From Bin87 sp963668585 (GTDB lineage Bacteria; Chloroflexota; Dehalococcoidia; Lucifugimonadales; UBA3495), in contig OY764869.1 of the NCBI GenBank assembly GCA_963668585.1, positions 434,001 to 498,000 on the forward strand: a stretch of DNA of 64,000 bases, in the 5' to 3' direction. The position numbers and the translations under genes were made by a program. Below the pieces are notes generated by a model. The model had not been told where the DNA came from and did not search any database. It saw nothing but the letters and a program-made list of their open reading frames with translations. Positions 1 through 9,341 of this stretch are shown piece by piece (within the stretch, counting starts at the first letter, position 1; each line of letters opens with the position of its first letter).

Positions 1-1
1 G

Positions 2-205
2 CAATACCTCAAGACCTTCGGACCCGGTCCTTACCACATGGCCTTCGGGGTGACCGATATTGCCGACAAGGCTGCGGAACTGGCCGCCAGGGGCAACGAG
101 ATGCGCGGTGAGAATGGAATGTCACGCAGCGCGGAAGGGTACATGACCGCCAACATCTCCCCGTCCAGCGCGTTGGGGTACCCGTTCCAGATCGCAGAAG
201 GCTAG
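2..205 (+). CDS. VOC (glyoxalase-fold) family protein, 3' part only
   Basis: The gene enters from outside the window and only the last 67 residues are present, ending with TAG at 203-205. The visible part has the C-terminal beta-alpha-beta-beta-beta pattern of a VOC/glyoxalase module: GPGPYHMAFGVTDIADKAAE, then a Gly-Met-rich loop and a closing strand ending FQIAEG. It closely parallels the C-terminal half of the next gene (FG/HG-PG-YH-AFGV, GNxMRGE, TANI), so the two are tandem paralogues only 23 nt apart and probably co-transcribed. VOC proteins bind a metal and act on small organic substrates (isomerases, lyases, dioxygenases). The substrate cannot be told from this fragment. Confidence 0.8.
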   Translation, partial: QYLKTFGPGPYHMAFGVTDIADKAAELAARGNEMRGENGMSRSAEGYMTANISPSSALGYPFQIAEG

Positions 206-228
206 ACCCGGACATTCAGGAGGGCGAG

Positions 229-630
229 ATGTTCAACTCAGTTCACCACATCCACTACGTGGTCAGCGACCGTGACGAGATGGTGGAATACATCCGCGCC
301 AATTTCGGCATGGAACCCGACGACCTGCACGTGATCGAGAGTCGCGGGATGAAGGACGCCCTGTACCGGGTGGGTGAAACGCTCATCGAGATAACCGAAC
401 CGCTGGATCCCGAATCCGGCATCGGGCAGCACCTGGCGCAGCACGGCCCCGGCGTGTATCACGTCGCGTTCGGCGTGGACAATGTGCGGCAGGCGGCGGC
501 GGATCTGGCCGCCAAGGGCAACCGGATGCGCGGGGAAGGCGGCATCACCCAGAGCCCACGCGGCTACACCACCGCCAACATCGACCCGGACAGCAGCCAC
601 GGCCTGTGGTTCCAATTGGCGGAAGGATAA
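229..630 (+). CDS. VOC family protein (glyoxalase/methylmalonyl-CoA epimerase fold)
   Basis: A complete 133-residue single-module VOC protein preceded by a strong ribosome binding site (AGGAGG, 7 nt before ATG). It starts with the usual first strand (VHHIHYVVSDRDEMVEYIRA), in which the His is a likely metal ligand. The second half has GVYHVAFGVDNVRQAAADL with another candidate ligand His, and it ends with the strand LWFQLAEG. Length and order fit methylmalonyl-CoA epimerase or glyoxalase-I-like members, but the key residues that separate those activities cannot be assigned with certainty. It follows a paralogue directly, so this is a local duplication. Catabolic or detoxifying role inferred; substrate unknown. 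Confidence 0.8.
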   Translation: MFNSVHHIHYVVSDRDEMVEYIRANFGMEPDDLHVIESRGMKDALYRVGETLIEITEPLDPESGIGQHLAQHGPGVYHVAFGVDNVRQAAADLAAKGNRMRGEGGITQSPRGYTTANIDPDSSHGLWFQLAEG

Positions 631-651
631 TCCCTAAACCGTCGGGGGCGG

Positions 652-660
652 TGCTAACAT
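652..660 (+). promoter_or_regulatory. Extended -10 promoter element upstream of argS
   Basis: TGC-TAACAT lies 43 nt before the argS ATG, with no clear -35 box. The same TGn-TAnnnT pattern precedes pgi, the 12979 amidohydrolase, the methyltransferase, guaB3, dnaE and the LLM oxidoreductase in this window. Confidence 0.45.
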
Positions 661-703
661 ATATCTCCTGACCTGAGACATCTCACCTTGCGGGATTCGC
701 ATC

Positions 704-2383
704 ATGCTAGTTCGAGACACCATCGCCACAGCCATAGCCGCAGCCCTGGAGCGCGCCAACCGGGACGGCGTCATCAGCGTCGATTCGGTGCCTGATATTG
801 AGGTTGAGAGGCCCAACAACCCCGAGCACGGGGACTTCGCCACCAATCTGCCGTTGCGTCTGGCACGGGCGGCCCGCGCCAATCCGCTGCAACTGGCGCA
901 ACTGATCGCCGAGCGAATTGACAGTGTGCCGGAAATTGACAGCGTTGAGCCGGCGCCGCCGGGATTCATCAACTTCAAGCTCAGCGAGTCCTGGCTGCAG
1001 CAGCAGGTGGAAGCCGTCAGCGCCGCCGGAGATTCCTTCGGCGCGTCGGATGTTGGCTCGGAGCGCAAGGTGATGGTGGAGTTCGTCAGCGTCAACCCGA
1101 CCGGGCCGGTACACGTCGGCCACGCCCGCGGCGCGGTGCTGGGCAGCGCGCTGGCCAACACCCTGCAGGCGGCCGGATTCGACGTGACCCGGGAATACTA
1201 CATCAACGACGCGGGTTCCCAGATGGAGGCGTTCTACCGCTCGGTGTGGGCCCGCTACCAGCAGGCGCTGGGGCGGGAAGCCGAGATGCCCGAAAACGGG
1301 TACCAGGGCGATTACATCGGCGACATCGCCACCGAGATCATCGAGGCGGACGGCAAGGGTTACCTGGAGAAGCGGGATGCGACCGCAGTTCGGGAGATTG
1401 GCGACGTTGCCCGCGAAAAAATGGTGGCCCTGATCCGCGACGACCTGGACGCCATCGGCGTCGAGTTTGACAACTGGTTCAGCGAACGCTGGCTGTTCCA
1501 GAATCAGGACTATGACCAGGCCATGGCCCGGCTGCGCGAAGGGGGCCATCTGGCCGAGCGGAGCGGCGCGCTCTGGTTCATATCCACCGCCCTTGGCGAC
1601 GAGCGCGACAACGTGGTGGTGCGGTCCTCCGGCGAACCCACCTACTTCGCGTCGGACATCGCCTACCACTTCAACAAATTCGCGGGCCGGGGATTCAACC
1701 GGGTGATCGACATCTGGGGGGCTGACCACCAGGGTCATGTGCCGCGCATGAAGGCCGCGGTGTCGGCTTTGGGCATCGAGCCTGAGAACCTCACCGTGCT
1801 GATCTCGCAGATGGTGACGCTCAAACGCGGGGACGAGACCGTGCGGGCATCCAAGCGCACCGGTGATTTCGTCACGCTGCGGGAACTGGTGGATGAAGTG
1901 GGCATGGACGCGTGCCGCTACTTTTTCCTGGCGCGCGCCGCGTCCACGCAGATGGAATTCGACCTGGAACTGGCGACCCGCGAGTCGTCAGAAAACCCGG
2001 TTTATTACGTGCAGTACGCGCACGCACGCAACGCCAGCATCCTCAGCCTGGCCGCCGAGCGGGGCATAGACTACTCATCGGGCGACGTGGGCCTGCTCAC
2101 CCATCCCCACGAACTGGCGCTGATCCGGACCATGCTGCGGCTGCCGGAACTGATCCTACAGGTTGCGGAGAATCTGGAACCGCACCATCTCCCGCACTAT
2201 GCCACGGAGTTGGCGACGGCGTTCCATCATTTCTACGAAAACTGCCGGGTGATCTCCGCCAACCCGGACGACAACGACCTGACCCTGGCGCGGCTGAAAC
2301 TGGTTGCCGCCGCACAGGTCGCGTTCCGGCGGACCCTCACGCTGATGGGTATGTCGGCCCCGGAGCGCATGGACCGGGGCTGA
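704..2383 (+). CDS. argS: Arginyl-tRNA synthetase
   Basis: Class I aminoacyl-tRNA synthetase of 559 residues, the usual size, that charges tRNA-Arg with arginine using ATP. The N-terminal Add-1 domain carries the typical NPEHGDFATNL segment near residue 40. The HIGH signature is present as PTGPVHVGHARG around residues 130-140. The KMSKS loop has the ArgRS-type form RASKRTGD near residue 380. The DALR anticodon-binding domain follows to the C-terminus, which ends in the ApERM-type tail. The ATG is 43 nt downstream of an extended -10 element. The gene stands alone, with about 400 nt of non-coding DNA after it. Confidence 0.97.
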   Translation: MLVRDTIATAIAAALERANRDGVISVDSVPDIEVERPNNPEHGDFATNLPLRLARAARANPLQLAQLIAERIDSVPEIDSVEPAPPGFINFKLSESWLQQQVEAVSAAGDSFGASDVGSERKVMVEFVSVNPTGPVHVGHARGAVLGSALANTLQAAGFDVTREYYINDAGSQMEAFYRSVWARYQQALGREAEMPENGYQGDYIGDIATEIIEADGKGYLEKRDATAVREIGDVAREKMVALIRDDLDAIGVEFDNWFSERWLFQNQDYDQAMARLREGGHLAERSGALWFISTALGDERDNVVVRSSGEPTYFASDIAYHFNKFAGRGFNRVIDIWGADHQGHVPRMKAAVSALGIEPENLTVLISQMVTLKRGDETVRASKRTGDFVTLRELVDEVGMDACRYFFLARAASTQMEFDLELATRESSENPVYYVQYAHARNASILSLAAERGIDYSSGDVGLLTHPHELALIRTMLRLPELILQVAENLEPHHLPHYATELATAFHHFYENCRVISANPDDNDLTLARLKLVAAAQVAFRRTLTLMGMSAPERMDRG

Positions 2384-2603
2384 ACCCGAACGAAATACGG
2401 CCGGCGCGGGCGTTGAACCGGAGCGTCGCCGGGGGTGGGTCGAACAGCGCGGCAGAAATCCGCGATTTTCGCCCCAAAGGCCATTGCTGTTGCCAGAACG
2501 GTTCCCTGCTCACCGCCTGCTCGTCCATCGTCAACACGGGATGAGCGGGCTGCCTCTTCTATCTTCAATTATCGAAAGATTCTGATTATGGGCCCGATGA
2601 AAC

Positions 2604-2632
2604 TTGCCCTTGGCACGACGCAGGTGTATATT
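2604..2632 (+). promoter_or_regulatory. Sigma70-type promoter for the ABC exporter pair; only feature seen in the 2384-2781 gap
   Basis: TTGCCC (2604-2609), a 17-nt spacer and TATATT (2627-2632) form a good -35/-10 pair, giving a start near 2639 and a leader of about 140 nt before the ABC gene at 2782. I saw no gene, strong hairpin or repeat elsewhere in the 400-nt gap between argS and the ABC genes. Confidence 0.5.
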
Positions 2633-2781
2633 GAACGACCTATGCTATCAAAGTTTCGCATTATGTCACGGTTCGTAGAGACCTGCGACAGCCCCGGCGG
2701 ATTCGGTAACTCGACTCACCTATTGGAGCCGGGCACAGCGATCAATCCCAAGCGTCACTCTCTACGGGGGACCGGACGCTG

Positions 2782-4596
2782 ATGGGGATCCTGCTGCGCA
2801 TCATCGGCATGGCCGCGCACTATCCGATGCGGCTGAGCCTGGCCTACTTAACCGCCCTGGCCGCGATTGGCTTCTCGCTCGCGTTGCCCTGGCTGTTCGG
2901 CAGCGGCATCGACCTGATGGTCGGCCAGGATCCTGACACCGGCAAGTTCCAAAAGCTGGATTTCGAACTTGCGGCGCTGGTCTTCTTTGGCGTGGGCATC
3001 CTGGTGGTCAGCCTGGGGCGCGGATTCTGCGACTTCGCCCGCACGTACACGACGGAATCCCTCTCGCAGAAGGTGTCCTTCGACTGCCGGAACCTGCTGT
3101 ACGACAAGCTGCAGAACGTCAGCTTCGCCTTCCATGACAAGGAGCACACCGGCGACCTGATGTCCCGCGCCACCGCCGACGTTGAGGCGATGCGCAGGTT
3201 CGTCAACCTCGGCATGATCCGGTCGCTGGACGTGGTGATCCGCATCGTGGCCATCCCGTTCATCCTGTTCTTCCTGAACTGGGAGTTGGCGCTGGTCAGC
3301 ATGGTTTTCGTGCCGGCCATCGTACTGCGGTCCACCTTCGTGATGAAGGCGCTGCGCCGAAAGTGGCTCCACGTGCAGGAAGTGATGGGCGAATCGGTGA
3401 CGGTTCTGCAGGAAAACCTGGCCGGCATGCACGTGGTGAAGGCCTTCGCGTCAGAGAACTACGAACGGACCAAGTACAACCGCAAGGCCGAGGAACTGCG
3501 CGTCGAATACTACGACGCCGAGCGCATGCAGGGCACCAACAGCGCGTGGATGACGCTGTATTTCACCTTCGCGCTGGGTCTGATTCTGTGGTACGGCGGC
3601 TGGCAGGTGGTGGAAGGCAACCTCACCGCGGGCGATCTCGCCAAGTTCTTCCTGTACCTCAACCAATTGACCTTCCCGATCCGCGCGTCGGCGCAGATCA
3701 TCAACACGTTCTCCCGCGCCATGTCTTCGGGCCAACGGTTGTTCAACGTGCTGGACGCCCGGTCGCCGGTTTCGGAGCGGCCAGATGCCGCCGAACTGGG
3801 CCGAGCCGAAGGGCACATTCGCTTCGAGGAAGTCGGGTTCTCCTACGAGGACAGGTCGCCGGCGTTGCGCCGGGTGGATCTGGACGCGAAACCCGGACAG
3901 GTCACTGCCATCCTGGGAGCGCCGGGCAGCGGCAAGACCACCGTGGTGAACCTGCTGCCGCGTTTCTACGACGTTACCGACGGCCAGATCACCATCGACG
4001 GACACGACATTCGCGAATACACGCTGCAATCCCTGCGGCACAACGTGGGGATCGTCCATCAGGACGTGTACCTGTTCAGCGCCAGCATCCGCGACAACAT
4101 CGCCTATGGCGTGGTCAACGCGACGCACGAAGACGTGGAACGCGCGGCGAAGGTGGCGCAACTGCACGAACAGATCATGTCGCTCCCCAACGGGTACGAC
4201 ACCTGGGTCGGAGAGCGCGGCACTACCCTGTCCGGCGGCCAGCGACAACGGCTGTCCATCGCCCGCACCATCCTGATCGACCCGCCCGTATTGATACTGG
4301 ACGACTCCACTTCCAGCGTGGACGTTGAAACGGAGCGCCAGATTCACCGCGCCATGGTGGAGGTGATGAAGGGCCGGACCACGTTCGTGATCGCACACCG
4401 TCTCAGCACGGTGCGTGAAGCGGACCAGATCCTGGTGCTGGACAAGGGCGTGATCGCCGAAGAGGGGTCTCACGAGGAACTGATCAGGTCCGGCGGGATA
4501 TACCAGAGCATTTATGAACTGCAGTTGCGGCCGCAGGAGGAAGTCCTGCTGGAGGCAACGGTTCCGGCCATGGCCGACGGGAGAGCGGCGCTATGA
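2782..4596 (+). CDS. ABC exporter half-transporter A (degenerate ATPase site subunit)
   Basis: 604 residues: an N-terminal six-helix exporter-type transmembrane domain (about residues 1-320) fused to a nucleotide-binding domain. The Walker A motif is GAPGSGKTT near 380, the signature LSGGQRQR is near 482, and the H-loop is AHRLSTV. Walker B reads LILDDSTS: the catalytic Glu after the Walker B Asp is replaced by Asp. That is the hallmark of the non-catalytic half of heterodimeric exporters (TM287/288, BmrCD, TmrAB types). Its stop overlaps the start of the partner gene (ATGA), so the two are translationally coupled. It likely exports lipids, drugs or peptides; the substrate is unknown. Confidence 0.92.
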   Translation: MGILLRIIGMAAHYPMRLSLAYLTALAAIGFSLALPWLFGSGIDLMVGQDPDTGKFQKLDFELAALVFFGVGILVVSLGRGFCDFARTYTTESLSQKVSFDCRNLLYDKLQNVSFAFHDKEHTGDLMSRATADVEAMRRFVNLGMIRSLDVVIRIVAIPFILFFLNWELALVSMVFVPAIVLRSTFVMKALRRKWLHVQEVMGESVTVLQENLAGMHVVKAFASENYERTKYNRKAEELRVEYYDAERMQGTNSAWMTLYFTFALGLILWYGGWQVVEGNLTAGDLAKFFLYLNQLTFPIRASAQIINTFSRAMSSGQRLFNVLDARSPVSERPDAAELGRAEGHIRFEEVGFSYEDRSPALRRVDLDAKPGQVTAILGAPGSGKTTVVNLLPRFYDVTDGQITIDGHDIREYTLQSLRHNVGIVHQDVYLFSASIRDNIAYGVVNATHEDVERAAKVAQLHEQIMSLPNGYDTWVGERGTTLSGGQRQRLSIARTILIDPPVLILDDSTSSVDVETERQIHRAMVEVMKGRTTFVIAHRLSTVREADQILVLDKGVIAEEGSHEELIRSGGIYQSIYELQLRPQEEVLLEATVPAMADGRAAL

Positions 4597-6521
4597 TGCG
4601 AGGCGGCGGCGGCATCGGCGGCGGCATGATGCGGGGAATGCGTGGCACCTCCGCTGACAGCATGTTCGCGCCATCCAACGACAACCTTACCGACGAGGAC
4701 GTTGTCGGCCGCGTTTACGACAATCGCGTTGTCAAGCGGTTCATGAGCTTCATCGTGCCGTACCGCAAATACGCCCTGATTGCGTTGGGAGCCCTGCTCG
4801 TGTACGCGACGGTCAACGCCGGCATCCCCCTGCTCATCAAATACGGCATCGACTGGGCGATTGCGGAAGGTGAGGTAAATCGGGTCCACATTATCGGCGC
4901 GGCCTTCATGGTCATCACCGTGATTCACTTCCTTTCCAACCGATTGCAGTTCATCTTTATTTCCCGCACGGGCCAGCATGTGCTGTATGACCTGCGCTCG
5001 GGAATGTTCAGCCACCTGCAAAACCAGTCCAACGCCTTCTATCACCGGACGCCCATCGGCAGGATCATGTCGCGGATGCAGTCCGACATCCTGCAATTGC
5101 AGGAGACGTTCGAGTTGCTGGCCCTCGCGCTGGCAGAGTTGGTGACGGTCGGGGCAATCATCGCGCTGATGCTGGTGGTCAACTGGCAGTTGGCCCTGGT
5201 GTGCATGTTCGTGGTGCCGGTGCTGACGGTGATCATGATGTACTGGCAGCGGTTTGCCCGCCATTCGTTCATGCGCATCCGCCGCGCCATCGCCATGGTC
5301 AACGGCGAATACAACCAGAACATCACCGGTGTCCGCGTGGTGCAGAGTCTGAACCGCCAGGACGAGAACATGGCGCACTTCAAGACTCTGAACCAGGAAT
5401 ACCTGGACGCCAACCTTGAAGCCGCCCGCTACTCGGGGATGCTGCAACCGCTGGTGGAACTGCTCATTGGCCTGGGCATCGGACTGGGCGTCGTCCTGTT
5501 TGGTGGCTGGCTGCTCCAGCGCGACGCGCTTGAGGTTGGAACCCTGGTCGCCTTCGCCTTCTGGATCCAGCGGTTCTTCGAGCCCATCCGCCAGCTCACC
5601 ATGCAGTACAGCCAACTGCAACGTGCCATGGCGGCCGGCGTGCGCATCTTTGAAGTCCTTGACCTGGAACCGGACATCGCCGACAAACCCGATGCGGCAA
5701 CGCTGCCGGAGGTCAAGGGAGACATTCGATACAAGGACGTGAACTTCCACTACAATCCGGAAGTTGAGGTCCTCAGGAACGTGAATCTGGATATCAAGGC
5801 CGGCGAAAACGTGGCGCTGGTAGGGTCCACGGGCGCCGGCAAGAGCACGCTGGTCAACCTGCTGCACCGGTCCGCGGACGTGACGGAAGGGTCAATCTCG
5901 GTTGACGGTTACGACATCCGCGACATCAAGCGTGAGTCGCTGGTGCATCAGATGAGCATGGTGCTGCAGGAGCCGTACCTGTTCTCAGGCTCGGTGCGCG
6001 AAAACATCAGCTATCAGAACAAGGGCCTCACCGATGAAGAGATCATTGAGGCCGCCAAAGCGGTTGGCGCTCATGATTTCATCATGGAAATGGACAACGG
6101 CTACGACGCGGAACTGGCCGAGCGCGGCATCAACCTGAGCATCGGGCAGCGGCAGTTGATCAGTTTCGCCCGGGCCATCGCCGGCAACCCGCGCATCCTG
6201 GTTCTCGATGAGGCCACCGCCAACATCGACACGCACACCGAGTTGCTGATCCAGCAGGCCCTGAGCCGCATCCTGAAGGGCCGCACGTCAATCGTGATCG
6301 CGCACCGCCTGTCCACGATCCGCAACGCCGACAAGATCGTGGTGCTGGACCGTGGCCGCGTCGCCGAGGTGGGCAGCCACGACCAACTACTCGAGGCTGG
6401 CGGCGTGTACGCCCAGTTGTACGCCATCAACTACGGCCTGTCCGGCCCCAGCATGGGCGTTGCGCCCGTGGGCGGAGAGGTAATCGGCGCGGACGGACTG
6501 TCGCCGGCAGCGGCCGATTGA
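4593..6521 (+). CDS. ABC exporter half-transporter B (catalytic Walker B subunit)
   Basis: 642 residues with a Gly/Met-rich N-terminus, an exporter-type transmembrane domain (about residues 45-350) and a nucleotide-binding domain. Walker A is GSTGAGKST near 410. Walker B is LVLDEATAN near 537, with the catalytic Glu intact, and the H-loop is AHRLSTI. The signature motif is LSIGQRQ instead of LSGGQ. In the heterodimer this altered signature would face the altered Walker B of the partner, forming one degenerate and one canonical ATP site, as known for this exporter class. A C-terminal tail of about 35 residues follows. A terminator lies 50 nt downstream. Confidence 0.92.
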   Translation: MMRGGGGIGGGMMRGMRGTSADSMFAPSNDNLTDEDVVGRVYDNRVVKRFMSFIVPYRKYALIALGALLVYATVNAGIPLLIKYGIDWAIAEGEVNRVHIIGAAFMVITVIHFLSNRLQFIFISRTGQHVLYDLRSGMFSHLQNQSNAFYHRTPIGRIMSRMQSDILQLQETFELLALALAELVTVGAIIALMLVVNWQLALVCMFVVPVLTVIMMYWQRFARHSFMRIRRAIAMVNGEYNQNITGVRVVQSLNRQDENMAHFKTLNQEYLDANLEAARYSGMLQPLVELLIGLGIGLGVVLFGGWLLQRDALEVGTLVAFAFWIQRFFEPIRQLTMQYSQLQRAMAAGVRIFEVLDLEPDIADKPDAATLPEVKGDIRYKDVNFHYNPEVEVLRNVNLDIKAGENVALVGSTGAGKSTLVNLLHRSADVTEGSISVDGYDIRDIKRESLVHQMSMVLQEPYLFSGSVRENISYQNKGLTDEEIIEAAKAVGAHDFIMEMDNGYDAELAERGINLSIGQRQLISFARAIAGNPRILVLDEATANIDTHTELLIQQALSRILKGRTSIVIAHRLSTIRNADKIVVLDRGRVAEVGSHDQLLEAGGVYAQLYAINYGLSGPSMGVAPVGGEVIGADGLSPAAAD

Positions 6522-6570
6522 TCAACGTTTCATAAACGCACCCGCCGCAACGCGGGTTCCCCATCCAACC

Positions 6571-6604
6571 GCCCCCTTGGGAGAACAATCCACAGGGGGC
6601 TTTT
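6571..6604 (+). terminator. Intrinsic terminator after the ABC exporter genes
   Basis: GCCCCCT (6571-6577) pairs with AGGGGGC (6594-6600) across a 16-nt loop and is followed by TTTT. It separates the ABC genes from the convergent hydrolase gene. Confidence 0.75.
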
Positions 6605-6650
6605 CAGTGCATCAGAGGAGCGCGGCATTTCGGGAACCGCACGCGTCAAC

Positions 6651-7535
6651 TCAACCCTGGGCCAGAAACTCCCGGATGACTCCGGCCAGTTCCGCGGGCT
6701 TGTGGTATCCGATGTCGTGAACGGTGTCTTGGATCCAGTGAATCCGCCCGTTGGGCAACGCGGCTTCAGCGGCGGCGACCATGACCTCGCGCTGACGTGA
6801 GAACTGGGAATTGGCGCGCTCCGCGCGGGGGCCGGCGGCCACCACCAGCGTCGGCGCACTGACCCTGGGCAGCACCACGGATGGCGGTTCGCCCCACATG
6901 GCTTCCAGAACCTGGGCGTGGTGCTCGGGGCGCAGGATGTCGCGCATCTGGCCGTCGTCGCCCTCGTACACCATGGTCAACGCGATCTCCGCCAGATCGT
7001 CGCCCCAGCAGAAGGAGAAGTTTTCCGCGAGACGCTCCAGGTATTCGGAGCGGGCGCCCGCCACCAGTCTGGGGGCTAGCCGCTGGCGAAATGCCTCCCA
7101 GGTCGGGTTGGGCATCAGGGTGCCGTCCTGGAACCCTCCATCGATCATGACCAGCCGGCTCACTCGCTCGGGGAACCGCATGGCGAGGTTGCTGGATACG
7201 TGGCCGCCCCACGAATGTCCCAGCACAGACGCCCGCTCGATTCCAAAATGGTCCAGGATGCGGACGGCGTCTTCGGCCAGCGTCTGCCAGTCATAGCCGG
7301 ACGGCGCCTGCGTAGTCGCTCCGTGTCCCCGCTGGTCGGGCGCGATGATCCGGTAGGCATCCGCAAGATGGGGAGCCACCCGACGATACCAATGGCCCGA
7401 CGACGCCAGGCCGTGCAGGGCCAGCATGGGTTCTCCGTGGCCGCCCCAGTCAAGGCAGTGGACATCCAGGTGCCCGGTGGAAACTTGGCTGGCCGCAGGC
7501 GGCCTTCGGTTGGAGTGTGAATCCAGGTCAGTCAT
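6651..7535 (-). CDS. Alpha/beta hydrolase
   Basis: 294-residue alpha/beta-hydrolase-fold protein. The nucleophile elbow is GHSWGG around residue 107, the oxyanion region follows strand 3 (ALHGLASSGHWYRR), and the C-terminal region supplies a probable catalytic His in VHDIGYHKP. The family includes esterases, haloperoxidase-like enzymes and C-C bond hydrolases, and the sequence does not decide between them. It converges with the ABC genes and diverges from pgi, with about 145 nt between the two starts. The start at 7535 gives an N-terminal extension of about 20 polar residues before the fold. Confidence 0.88.
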   Translation of the reverse strand: MTDLDSHSNRRPPAASQVSTGHLDVHCLDWGGHGEPMLALHGLASSGHWYRRVAPHLADAYRIIAPDQRGHGATTQAPSGYDWQTLAEDAVRILDHFGIERASVLGHSWGGHVSSNLAMRFPERVSRLVMIDGGFQDGTLMPNPTWEAFRQRLAPRLVAGARSEYLERLAENFSFCWGDDLAEIALTMVYEGDDGQMRDILRPEHHAQVLEAMWGEPPSVVLPRVSAPTLVVAAGPRAERANSQFSRQREVMVAAAEAALPNGRIHWIQDTVHDIGYHKPAELAGVIREFLAQG

Positions 7536-7632
7536 GGCAGTATTGCTCTTTCCAGTGGGATGGGCGAACGAGTAGGGTTGTCGAACTGGATTATACCCCG
7601 TCGCCGCATCTCGGTGAGTTCGCCTCGGCGTA

Positions 7633-7641
7633 TGCTAGAAT
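7633..7641 (+). promoter_or_regulatory. Extended -10 promoter element of the pgi-gnd-zwf operon
   Basis: TGC-TAGAAT, 39 nt before the pgi ATG. It matches the TGn-TAnnnT element found before several other genes here, and no convincing -35 box accompanies it. Confidence 0.5.
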
Positions 7642-7680
7642 TGGGGCATAACACAATGCGACGGTGGCGAGGAAGTTGCG

Positions 7681-9324
7681 ATGACAACCGACCGTTATCA
7701 CCTTGGCGACTACGCTGATTTGGCGTTTCAAACGGCGGAGCATCTGGATGCCGGTGATGTACCGGCCCGCCTGCGCGCTCACGATCACACCCTCTGGAGC
7801 GCGGACACCACCGAGATATCCGACCGGCTGGCGTGGCTGACGCTGCCGTCGGATATGCTCGACCGGGTGGCCGATCTGCGCCGGTTTGGCGAGGCCGTTC
7901 GAAGCGACGGATACCGCCATGTGGTCCTGCTCGGCATGGGCGGCAGCAGCCTGGGGCCGGAGGTCATCCGGCAAGTCGTGGGCTCCCCGGACGCCACGGA
8001 TCACCCCGAGATGCTGACCCTGGACAGCACGGTGCCGGCCTGGGTCGCATCGACCACCAGCGCCATTGACCCGGCGAAAACCATCTTTGTGCTGTCGTCC
8101 AAGTCGGGCACCACCACGGAACCACTGACGTTTTACGCCCACTTCCGAAACCTGACGGAGTCCGTCGTTGGCTCCGAACGCGCCGGCGACAACTTTGTCG
8201 CCGTGACCGACCCCGACACCGCGCTGGCAAAATTGGCCCACGCCGACAGTTTCCGACGGGCGTTCATCAATGATCCCAACATCGGTGGCCGGTATTCGGT
8301 GCTGTCGTATTTCGGACTGGCGCCGGCCGCGCTGATCGGCGTGGACCTGGAGCGACTGCTGGGGTCGGCGCAGAAGATGCAGGAGCGTTGTCTGTCGGCG
8401 GAGGCCGTCCCGGAGAATCCGGGAGCCTGGCTGGGAACGGTCATCGGCGCGCTGGCGAAGCACGGACGCGATAAGCTCACGCTGGTCGCGTCGCCGAAGA
8501 TTGCCGGGTTTGGCCTGTGGGTGGAGCAGTTGCTGGCCGAGAGCACCGGCAAAAACGGAACGGGCATAATTCCGGTGGCCGCCGAACCCCTGGCCAATCC
8601 GGACTGCTATGGGGCGGACCGATTTTTCGTCCAGTTGCGACTGGCGGACGACGACTCACCCGGTGCAGCGGCCGCCGACGAAGCGCTGCAACGTCTCCAG
8701 GCGGCGGGCCATCCGGTGGCGCGACTGGTGCTTTCCGACGCGTACGACCTGGGGGCAGAGTTCTACCGCTGGGAATATGCCACGGCCATCGCCGGCCATA
8801 TCCTCGGGATTCACCCATTTGACCAGCCGGACGTGCAGGGCGCGAAGGACCGCACCGTGAGCGTCCTGGATCGCTACCGGCACGACGGCCACCTGCCGGA
8901 GATGCGAGCCGATGGCGAGACCGGCCTCGCCGAGTTGCTGGATGCGTCCGCAGCCGGCGATTATCTGGCGATCATGGCCTACCTCCCGGACTCCGACGGC
9001 GTGGACGACGCGATTGGCGAACTGCGCCGCCGGGTGATGGCGAAGCACGGCATTGCCACCACCGCCGGCTACGGCCCCCGGTTCCTGCATTCCACGGGCC
9101 AGTTGCACAAAGGCGGCCCGGACTCCGGGATATTCCTGCAACTCACGCAGGAACACGATGCAGACCTTGAAATCCCGGGCTGGCCGTTCAGCTTTGGCGT
9201 GCTGGCCGACGCCCAGGCGTTGGGCGATTTCCAGGCGCTGCGGGAATTGGGGCGGCGAGCGGTTTCAATCAAACTGCACGGCAATGCCGCCGACGCAATA
9301 CGCAACTTGGCAAACGCTGTTTAG
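7681..9324 (+). CDS. pgi: Glucose-6-phosphate isomerase (transaldolase/PGI-related type)
   Basis: 547 residues, interconverting glucose-6-phosphate and fructose-6-phosphate. The SIS-type sugar isomerase core shows GMGGSSLGPEVIRQ near residue 85 and the phosphate-binding SKSGTTTEPL near 140. The C-terminal third (GPRFLHSTGQLHKGGPDSG, then IPGWPFSFG) is the pattern I know from the PGI half of the bifunctional transaldolase/PGI proteins of Chloroflexota and Actinobacteria. The transaldolase half is absent here. It is followed by gnd and zwf with 17-nt and overlapping junctions, so its role is to link glycolysis with the oxidative pentose phosphate route. Confidence 0.9.
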   Translation: MTTDRYHLGDYADLAFQTAEHLDAGDVPARLRAHDHTLWSADTTEISDRLAWLTLPSDMLDRVADLRRFGEAVRSDGYRHVVLLGMGGSSLGPEVIRQVVGSPDATDHPEMLTLDSTVPAWVASTTSAIDPAKTIFVLSSKSGTTTEPLTFYAHFRNLTESVVGSERAGDNFVAVTDPDTALAKLAHADSFRRAFINDPNIGGRYSVLSYFGLAPAALIGVDLERLLGSAQKMQERCLSAEAVPENPGAWLGTVIGALAKHGRDKLTLVASPKIAGFGLWVEQLLAESTGKNGTGIIPVAAEPLANPDCYGADRFFVQLRLADDDSPGAAAADEALQRLQAAGHPVARLVLSDAYDLGAEFYRWEYATAIAGHILGIHPFDQPDVQGAKDRTVSVLDRYRHDGHLPEMRADGETGLAELLDASAAGDYLAIMAYLPDSDGVDDAIGELRRRVMAKHGIATTAGYGPRFLHSTGQLHKGGPDSGIFLQLTQEHDADLEIPGWPFSFGVLADAQALGDFQALRELGRRAVSIKLHGNAADAIRNLANAV

Positions 9325-9341
9325 CCGGGGAGAGTGGAATC

